Of a DNA stretch of 64,000 bases, positions 56,671-64,000 are shown piece after piece (the first letter of the stretch is position 1; each line of letters starts with the position of its first letter). Origin of the DNA: Hydractinia symbiolongicarpus. Its lineage: Eukaryota > Cnidaria > Hydrozoa > Anthoathecata > Hydractiniidae. The position numbers were made by a program, and so were the translations under genes. The notes under the pieces are model-generated. The model made no database searches, had not been told where the DNA came from, and saw only the letters and a list, made by a program, of their open reading frames with translations. Location of the stretch: NCBI RefSeq assembly GCF_029227915.1, contig NC_079888.1:5219001-5283000 (forward strand), read 5' to 3'.

Positions 56671-59600
56671 ATCATCATCATCATCATCATTCTCGGCTTA
56701 ACGTCCGTTTTCCATGCTAGCATGGGTTGGACGGGGTATATTAATGACCCTCTTCCAATCTGATCTAGACTGTGTTAGATCTAAACTCAACTTCCTCTCT
56801 ATCAAGTCTGTCCTTATAACCTCCTGCCAAGTCTTTCTCGGTCTGCCTCTGGGCTTTGCCCCAGGAACTATCAAGTCTCTACACTTTCTTACCCAATTAT
56901 CCTCCTCCATTCTTTCCAAGTGCCCCAGCCAATTCAATCTTCTTATCTGGATAACATCTTTAATTCTACAGAGACTTAGCCTGCTTCTTAGCTCATCTGA
57001 ACTCTTTCTGTCTCTCAGACTGGCATTACACATCCACCTAACCATTCTCATATCATTCCTTTCTAAACGGTCAAGATCTTCCTGCTTCACTGCCCATGTC
57101 TCACTACCGTACAACATAACACTTCTTACACAGGCCTCATACAACCTACCTTTTACCTCAATTGACAGGACTCTGCTAGTCAATAAAGGAAGTAACTCTC
57201 TAAACTTTTTCCAAGCAGAACCTATCCTGCAAGTAACACTTCTTCCAACACCCCCTTCACTGCCCAACATATCACCTAAGTAACAGAATTTCTTAACTAT
57301 CTCTAACGAGCCACTGTTGTACATCATTAAAGCTGGAAATACTTCATTCTCTATAATCTCACCTTTGCAACGCTTGCATACAAACTGTATGCCAGCTCTT
57401 AACCTTCCACTAATACTACTGCACTTCTTATGTACCCAATGCTTGCAAGTCTCACAAAAAATTGAGTTACTACCAACCCCTTTCCTGCAAACTCCACAAG
57501 GCCACTTTCCAACTACAAGGTCACACTTGGCTGCAATGCTACTTATCATGACTTTAGACTTTGCTGTGTTTACCTTCAGCCCTTTCTCTTCTAGTCTTTT
57601 CTTCCACTTCTCAAACTTTTCAACTAATTCTTCCATCGACTCTGCTATGAGAACCAAATCATCTGCATACAATAACTCCCATGGGCAACCTGTTCTGAAC
57701 TCCATCGACAGCGCTTCTAAGACTAGAATAAACAACAAAGGACTAAGTACAGAACCCTGATGTACACCAACATTTACACTAAATTCATCACTAAGTGAAT
57801 CGTTAATCCTGACACGACTTCTAGCATTGCTGTACATAGACTGAACCATCGTTTCTAGCCACTCATCCACACCTAATTTTCTCATAGCCCACCAAATAAC
57901 TTTACGTGGCACTCTATCAAAAGCTTTCTCTAAATCTACAAAGGCAAAATAGAGATTCTTTCTCTTTCCTAAATACTTTTCCTGAAGCTGTCTGAGTAAA
58001 AATATTGCATCTGTAGTGCCACGCCCTGGAACAAAACCAAATTGCATCTTATCTATATCAATTCTTTCTCTAAGTAACTTATCAATCACTCTTTCAATAA
58101 CTTTCATTACTTGATCAACCAACTTCAAACCTCTATAGTTACCCCTTTCTAATGCATCACCCTTGCCCTTGAAACAATTCACTATTACACTCGACTGCCA
58201 CTCACTCGGAATAGCACCATCCTTTATAATCTGGTTAGCAAGACTTGTAATAAGCTCAACTCCAATATATCCAGATGCTTTTACCATCTCTGCAACAATA
58301 CCTGATACTCCTGCAGCCTTGCCAATCTTCATTTTCCTAATAGCCTCCACTACCCATTCTGTCTTGATCTGCATGGCTGGCCCTTCTACGACATCATCAT
58401 CAGACAAATTATCCTCGTCCCAATCAAACTCAGTGTTAAGCAACCTCTGATAATGATTCTTCCAAGCTACCCTTTTCTCCTCCTCTGTGCTAGCCAAAAC
58501 ACCTTCATCATTACGTATACACTTCTCACCTACAATATCTTGATTAGTCTTCTTCATTTGCTTTGCTATCTTGAATACCTCATTGCGCTGGTCTTCCCTT
58601 CTTAACACATCTGCAAATCTGTTTCTCTCTGCTTCTGATTTTGCCTTATACACTGCTGTACGAGCCCGACGCTTAGCTTCTAAGTAAATATTTTTACTAC
58701 CACCTGACTTCCACTCTTTCCAAAGTTTCCTCTTTTCCTTTATACACTGTTCAACCTCATTATTCCACCACCAGGTCTGTCTATGTCTAGCTGGTCCTTT
58801 CGTCCACCCACAGGTATCATCAGAAGCTTCTAGAAGACAATTCTTCAAAGTAGTCCAAGTACTTTCAACATTTTCACTATCACATTGACTATTGTAGGCT
58901 AACTGCTGAACTTTTGCACTAAATTGTCTTGCTACAATCTCTTCCTTCAGCTTCCAGACTTTTCGACGGGGCCTGTACTTTCTCTTGGCTTCTCTGACAC
59001 TCTTCAAGATAATATCACAAACCAGCAACCTATGCTGGGAAACACACTCTTCCCCCGATATAACTTTCACGTCCTTCACCACTTTCTTGTCTGACTTTCT
59101 AACCAAAAAGTAATCTATCTGTGTCTTACAACCACCTGACTCATATGTTATCAGCCTACTCTGTCTCTTACTGAATGATGTGTTGCAAACCACCATGTCC
59201 GTTGCCATTCCAAACTCAAGCAATCTCTCCCCTTCCTTATTTCTGCTCCCAAATCCATAGCCACCATGCACACCTCTATAACCTTCAGATGACTTCCCAA
59301 CATGACCATTAAAGTCGCCGCCCACCATGACAAGTTCAGTGTCTCCAAACTTTGATGTGACTGCTATTAACTCATCATAAAACTTATCTTTATCTTCCTC
59401 ACTGAGTCCACACTGTGGAGCATAAACTGACAGAAAAGTGACAATCCTATTACCTATCAAAAACTTTATCACTATAATACGACTATTAACACGCATAACA
59501 TCTATTACTTTTTCTACCCACTTCTCTGCAACGAATATGCCAACTCCTCCATATCCATCACTATTACCAATCCAAAAAAGCTTATACCTTGCCCTCCTAC

Positions 59601-60040
59601 CTTCCACAAATCTCACTGAAGCTCCTCTCCACCTAACTTCCTGAACACAACACATATCAACAGATCTACGTTCTAACATTTCAACTACTTCACCTGCTCT
59701 ACCTCTCAGAGTACCAACATTTACACTAGCCATCCTCAACCTAGTGTTATCTACCTTGTGATGTGATAGCTGGGTAACGGTCTGACGATGCTCACATCTG
59801 ACATCTGTCCTACCGTGCGCGACACCTTCACTCCTTAGAGTTCCAGCCCCGTTTACGCAGTTTGTCTGATTAACTATTCTTACGGCCATTAATAAAGAGT
59901 TTTGGCATTGTTTTACAGCTGGATGCCCTTCCTAGCGCCAACCGTTCACAGACCGGACTGGGTGTTTTTTAAAGTGACACCATCACTATGTGGCATTTCA
60001 CGGGACTTCCACAATCGCCCCTTTAAACTAAGGTATGGTG
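56671..60040 (-). mobile_element. Near full-length RTE-like non-LTR retrotransposon
   Basis: The element includes the ORF at 56698-59889, a very short 3' end and a (ATG)n tail at 56671-56690 (minus strand), typical of RTE-type elements. Upstream of the ORF, GGTTGGCGCTAGGAAGGGCA and CATCCAGCTGTAAAAC (about 59915-59945) look like element 5' sequence; the true 5' limit is uncertain, somewhere between 59960 and 60070. No target-site duplication was resolved. It has the same orientation as the large gene. Confidence 0.85.
56698..59889 (-). CDS. Retrotransposon ORF: endonuclease, reverse transcriptase and zinc finger
   Basis: One open frame of 1063 codons without stops or frameshifts. The apurinic-type endonuclease domain covers about residues 50-295: it starts near M-A-S-V-N-V-G-T-L-R-G, then C-V-Q-E-V-R-W, G-G-D-F-N-G-H-V-G (about 188-196) and S-Q-H-R-L-L-V-C-D. 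The reverse transcriptase spans about 500-790: F-G-F-V-P-G-R-G-T-T-D-A, F-V-D-L-E-K-A-F-D-R-V-P, G-V-H-Q-G-S-V-L-S-P-L and the catalytic Y-A-D-D near 741-744. A PHD/RING-like zinc finger follows at about 796-841 (C-G-V-C, C-E-T-C, H-W-V-H-K-K-C, C-K-R-C). The C-terminal domain includes R-L-N-W-L-G-H-L and G-R-P-R-K-T-W. The last codons fall in CCATGCTAGCATGG, a perfect palindrome. The methionine at 59889 is the first in frame; translation could also begin at M-A-S-V. It copies the element by target-primed reverse transcription. Confidence 0.9.
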   Translation of the reverse strand: MAVRIVNQTNCVNGAGTLRSEGVAHGRTDVRCEHRQTVTQLSHHKVDNTRLRMASVNVGTLRGRAGEVVEMLERRSVDMCCVQEVRWRGASVRFVEGRRARYKLFWIGNSDGYGGVGIFVAEKWVEKVIDVMRVNSRIIVIKFLIGNRIVTFLSVYAPQCGLSEEDKDKFYDELIAVTSKFGDTELVMVGGDFNGHVGKSSEGYRGVHGGYGFGSRNKEGERLLEFGMATDMVVCNTSFSKRQSRLITYESGGCKTQIDYFLVRKSDKKVVKDVKVISGEECVSQHRLLVCDIILKSVREAKRKYRPRRKVWKLKEEIVARQFSAKVQQLAYNSQCDSENVESTWTTLKNCLLEASDDTCGWTKGPARHRQTWWWNNEVEQCIKEKRKLWKEWKSGGSKNIYLEAKRRARTAVYKAKSEAERNRFADVLRREDQRNEVFKIAKQMKKTNQDIVGEKCIRNDEGVLASTEEEKRVAWKNHYQRLLNTEFDWDEDNLSDDDVVEGPAMQIKTEWVVEAIRKMKIGKAAGVSGIVAEMVKASGYIGVELITSLANQIIKDGAIPSEWQSSVIVNCFKGKGDALERGNYRGLKLVDQVMKVIERVIDKLLRERIDIDKMQFGFVPGRGTTDAIFLLRQLQEKYLGKRKNLYFAFVDLEKAFDRVPRKVIWWAMRKLGVDEWLETMVQSMYSNARSRVRINDSLSDEFSVNVGVHQGSVLSPLLFILVLEALSMEFRTGCPWELLYADDLVLIAESMEELVEKFEKWKKRLEEKGLKVNTAKSKVMISSIAAKCDLVVGKWPCGVCRKGVGSNSIFCETCKHWVHKKCSSISGRLRAGIQFVCKRCKGEIIENEVFPALMMYNSGSLEIVKKFCYLGDMLGSEGGVGRSVTCRIGSAWKKFRELLPLLTSRVLSIEVKGRLYEACVRSVMLYGSETWAVKQEDLDRLERNDMRMVRWMCNASLRDRKSSDELRSRLSLCRIKDVIQIRRLNWLGHLERMEEDNWVRKCRDLIVPGAKPRGRPRKTWQEVIRTDLIERKLSLDLTQSRSDWKRVINIPRPTHASMENGR

Positions 60041-60861
60041 GAGGACGTTCAACTCCTCTCTTGTCTCTTAAGGAGACCCTTCACCACAATATAGTTACAA
60101 ATAATTTCATAACAACGTTATTAGAAAAAAAAACGGGAACCTTTTTTAATTTAATTTATGCTGAATATAATGGTGCGAAAACGAGAAGTCTGCAACCACA
60201 CGTTCGGAAAAAGAACCCATTTTAAAATGTAGGGTGAAAAAAAAATTGTGTGTGTTTATTTCATTATATTTCCTTTTTGGAGAATTAACATCTAACCAAA
60301 ATAACACCATCAAAAAAGTCTTTCATCAAGCGTTGAAAAAAAAATAAAAAGAAATATAAAACAATTGAGAAATTATAAGAGTTTTTCTGAGACTACACAT
60401 CAACTGATTTTTTTTTCCTTTGCAGCAACCTTAAAGAAAAAAAAACAAGAAAAAAAAACAAATTCTCATCCCATCTTGTGAAAATACAATGAGCATAGAA
60501 GATAATAAATGATGTTATTTTTCGTTGATTAAATGTCAACAAGGTGAATCAATAACGTTACTTTACTTAGGACCACTGTTGTTAAAGCCACTGGAAGTTG
60601 ATTCTTTGTTCATGGTAATTTGCTGCGATAAAACTAAAATGTGCGAGGTGAATACACTTGTCGTAACACCCTTTTCCGTTAAGAGTTTAAAAAAAAAATG
60701 ATTTTACCGCTGCAAAAGACTTTAGATATTCTCAACTAAACAACCATAGTCCGAAAAAGAATTTGCACTTAAATTTAGACTTCCTATAAAACTACGCAAA
60801 AAAATATTAAAGGAACACTAAAATTATTTGTTTTATTATTTTAAGTAGGAGAAGAATAACT

Positions 60862-61020
60862 TGCTGTATAAGTTACGAAACAGCGCAAGTATAACCTGCT
60901 TTAATACTTTCAAAACAATACAAGTATATTCTGTACAACTTTCAAAACAGCACAAAAATAATTCTTGCTCTGTAACTTTGAAAACAACACAAGAAAAATT
61001 CTTGCTGCATAACTTTTAAA
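60862..61020 (+). repeat. Degenerate tandem repeat, about four ~40-base units
   Basis: Variants of AACTTTCAAAACAGCACAA followed by TAATTCTTGCTCTGT recur four times with decay. Confidence 0.6.
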
Positions 61021-63386
61021 AACAAATTTTTGAGCATGCGAGTATTTTTATCTTTTCCCCTTGAGAACTAGTTACATATTTTTTCGTTACAAATTACTAT
61101 TTCTTTTCCTTTGCAACTAAAAAATATAAACTGTGTGCATTATGCAAAAATACATAGAAAAAAACGGTTGTCGTAACACCCTCCTCCGTGTTTATTATTT
61201 TTTTTTGTTGTTCCGACCATACATTCTCCAAAAAAAAATTATTTTCATTTTGCCGATCGATTGACCGTAAGCTACTATTGATTTCGTCCGTAGAACAGCT
61301 AATTAAATTGCCTAAGTTGAAATATTTCTTTGTCAGTACTTTGGAATCATTAAAAATACCATCATAATCTTAAATTATACTGGAGACCAATATATGACTG
61401 TGTATAGTATACTTAAAAAAATGGACCCACAAAGAAATGCTAAAAATTGAATATTTTAAAATTTTGGGTCAGTTCAAGGCTTGAAAAACAATGTAAAACA
61501 ATTTGAAATAGTGTTTTTGTTGTGAAGGTCCATATGTTGCCACAAATCAATTAAAGTGATTGGCAAACAGAGCTTTATACTACTAAAATTATCTTTAATA
61601 TCCAGGGACAATTTAAAAAAAAATGTAAATTTATCAACAATAAGATATTTCAAATTTATAAAAAGAAAGAAAAAGCTTTATATATACCTTTGCAATTTTG
61701 CGTTTTGCTTTTACGTTTTTTGTTAGTATTATGTATATCATATGTAGGACCGCCTTAATATATTTACTCATTAGTTATAATTTTCACACAAGCTTTAAGT
61801 ATAGTCAGAGCTATTGTTAAACTATTGCTATTTAGATTAACAAGTCGAAATTAACTCATTTAAAATTTGTGTGACCAATTGTTGCATTTAAATATTGTAG
61901 CATAAAGCAATGAGTGATCAAAAAGCATTCAATCCATTTTATATTTTATAAGAAAAATTGGTAACAGAAAAAACAAAAGGTAAAACATTTCCGGTAAAAT
62001 CAAAAGTGACAAAGTTTTGTCTTTTTACATCACAGTGTGGTTACTTAGACAACTAGCCTACTTAACAAAGCTTTCTTCTTCGAAGTTAATAAAATGAGTT
62101 TCTGTCAAATAAAAGCTTAGATGCATATGAACTCAATGGAAACACAGAGTTTAAATTGACCAATGTGACTAATCACTTCTTAGGCCATTTTAATATATCT
62201 GGGGTTGTTATCTAAGCCTGGCCACCTAGGGTAAAAACTCCATGGTTTAATAGTGTTTGTTAGGGTGAGCAAAACCACTCGCTTGAATATTTGGGATGAA
62301 AAGGGCTTCCTCGATATTAAACACATGAGCAAAGAACAACAGAATTAGCCAATTAAAAAAAAAATCGTTTGAGAACCCAGCGTAATTCTCACCTCATCTA
62401 CTCCGATTTCCTGATGGAAAGAAAAATTATGCTGGGTCTCTTGTGGCTATTAGACCACTAGAATATAACCTGATTGCAATTTTTGTACTTTTTCCTAACA
62501 GATATTTTGTATGTGTTAAAACAGATTTTTCTTCCCTTAAGATATTTTTATCTGATGTAACAATACTGTCTATCTTTGACTTTTGCAAATATCTCAGTTG
62601 ACAAATTGGGAATCTATATAGTATAGCTGTCCTGCCAGGTAGTTACGCCAACATGTATGTAATAAAGGTTTAAAGCATGGTTTATACAGCAACATTCCTC
62701 CATCTAATTACATATTCAAGTGAATCCTTCTATGGACTAATTTTACTGTACATACCATGCAGCTAATTATTCTGCAATGTATAACTACATTGTGTTAAAG
62801 GCTAAGAAGCTATCTCCTCAGTTTTCCCTTACTGTTCTATTTGCTCAACAGTCTGCACTCTTCCACACATGCAGTCAACATTTTAGAGGAAGGGTATGTT
62901 ATGAACATAAAGTTCACTTAATTGCAACTTGTAGTATATTTGAGGATATAAGAGATGCAGGAATAAGAGATTGAATAGATTAAAATAGCTAGCTAACTAG
63001 GCTAGCCGCTAATTATAATCATTTATTTCATGAAATTTTTGCTGTGATTTCTCATATTTGTAATTTTTTTGTCCTTGAACTCTAGCTAACTGCAATTATA
63101 AAAACAAGGATAATAATACATATATCTTGAATAAATTACTGAGATTCTATTATAAAAAAGAATTGCAATTAGTGAAAATTAAAATAAAATACGAAAATAT
63201 AACCTAAACAAGCTCACGTTTCTAAGAGACATTGGAATATTTACACTTTAGGGTACCATTATTACTTTACCTCCATTTCAAAGAGATCGAAATTCTATTA
63301 AAAATGGTAGCTTAAAAGCGACCGTGTCTGTCAGGCCGTGTAAGAAGTTGTCGACTCTTTATATTTGTCCATTTATCAGATCATGT

Positions 63387-63416
63387 ATGATATCTGTTTT
63401 AAAACACAGATATCAT
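63387..63416. repeat. Perfect 11-base hairpin
   Basis: ATGATATCTGT (63387-63397) and ACAGATATCAT (63406-63416) with an 8-base loop. Confidence 0.7.
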
Positions 63417-63462
63417 ATGTCGCTTTAATAGATTTTAGGGTTAAGGTTCTTTTTTTCCTTTT

Positions 63463-63503
63463 TTCTACGTATAAATAGCGCTACGCACTATTCATACGTA
63501 GAA
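63463..63503. repeat. 16-base hairpin, one mismatch
   Basis: TTCTACGTATAAATAG (63463-63478) and CTATTCATACGTAGAA (63488-63503) with a 9-base loop. Confidence 0.7.
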
Positions 63504-63700
63504 ATTCATACACTTTATGTCATATTAAAGTGCGTACGAATATACAGTTCCTTTGTCATATTACCCCTGTGCAGAAATCTTCTAATATACAAGATATACA
63601 AGAATTTTCCGCAAAGGGTGGCGACCCGTCAGAAAACAGCACAAAATACAGGTGCTTTTCAGACGAGTTTAGTTTTTTGAAATAATAAATGTTGCTATTA

Positions 63701-63725
63701 TATAGATAGATAGATAGATAGATAT
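63701..63725 (+). repeat. Short (GATA)n tract
   Basis: About six TAGA/GATA units. Confidence 0.8.
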
Positions 63726-64000
63726 TTATTTATCAATAGCAGTTATATATATACAATTAAAATTAAAAGAAAATAAATATAAAGAAAAAGAAAATAAATA
63801 TCATAATTAGTCAGGGTAACAAAATGTATATATATAATGTATGTATATAATGCTATTGAAGGGAGACCATACCTAATAGCATAAAGCTAAGGCAAAGGGT
63901 ATGGCCACCCTTGGACAATTACAGTAAACGATACGAGACGCACAAAACAACACACACATAAAAGTGGGTCAAATGATAAACAACCATGAGGGAAACAAAT

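Larger units (their letters stand above)
60041..64000. other. Gene-free right end
   Basis: No supported exon on either strand. Present are poly-A-rich stretches (60225-60480), a degenerate tandem array (60862-61020), two hairpins (63387-63503) and a GATA tract (63701-63725). The open frame at 62777-62974 is isolated and its composition is not protein-like. Confidence 0.45.

Noticed and set aside
56714-57760. Plus-strand open frames inside the retrotransposon
   Set aside because: Antisense shadows of the reverse transcriptase frame.
62777-62974. Plus-strand open frame of 65 codons
   Set aside because: Isolated, AT-rich flanks, no motif or splice partner.

Overview
The window reads as animal nuclear DNA. 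It is AT-rich, its genes are split by short GT-AG introns, and it carries an intact non-LTR retrotransposon, tRNA-derived SINEs, MITEs and many microsatellites. Conserved animal genes (FAM50A/XAP5, an LLPH-type protein, a Bcl-2 family protein) fix it as metazoan. The compact genes and AT-richness fit a cnidarian such as a hydrozoan, but that is inference. All exon limits were placed by eye from reading frame, splice sites and family alignment; allow an error of 1-2 bases.

Left part (1-26 kb). At 90-293 is the 3'-terminal exon of a plus-strand gene that enters from outside. A small one-pass membrane protein lies on the minus strand (2965-3219). Then come three plus-strand genes: the single-exon LLPH-like gene (6667-7047), FAM50A rebuilt from 12 coding exons (7814-13550, 342 aa) and a two-exon Bcl-2 family gene with BH1, BH2 and a C-terminal membrane anchor (19745-21241, 216 aa). 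Between 21.3 and 26.6 kb are repeats and three orphan candidate exons.

Middle part (26.7-55.4 kb). One minus-strand gene fills almost 29 kb. I could join 42 coding exons; their lengths sum to 8292 nt, exactly 2764 codons, with every junction in frame. The product is about 2763 aa. It starts with an EF-hand-like N-terminus, continues with five consecutive, diverged blocks of about 400-440 aa each made of the same ordered helical modules, and ends in a charged coiled-coil tail with part of a sixth block. I recognise no named family. It is the strongest candidate here for an undescribed gene. Its introns hold two SINE families, a LINE tail, MITEs, a foldback element, a tetranucleotide array of about 70 copies and other tandem repeats.

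Right part (55.4-64 kb). A near full-length RTE-like retrotransposon with one open frame of 1063 codons lies on the minus strand (56698-59889), about 1.3 kb upstream of the large gene. The remaining 4 kb shows no gene, only degenerate tandem repeats and hairpins.
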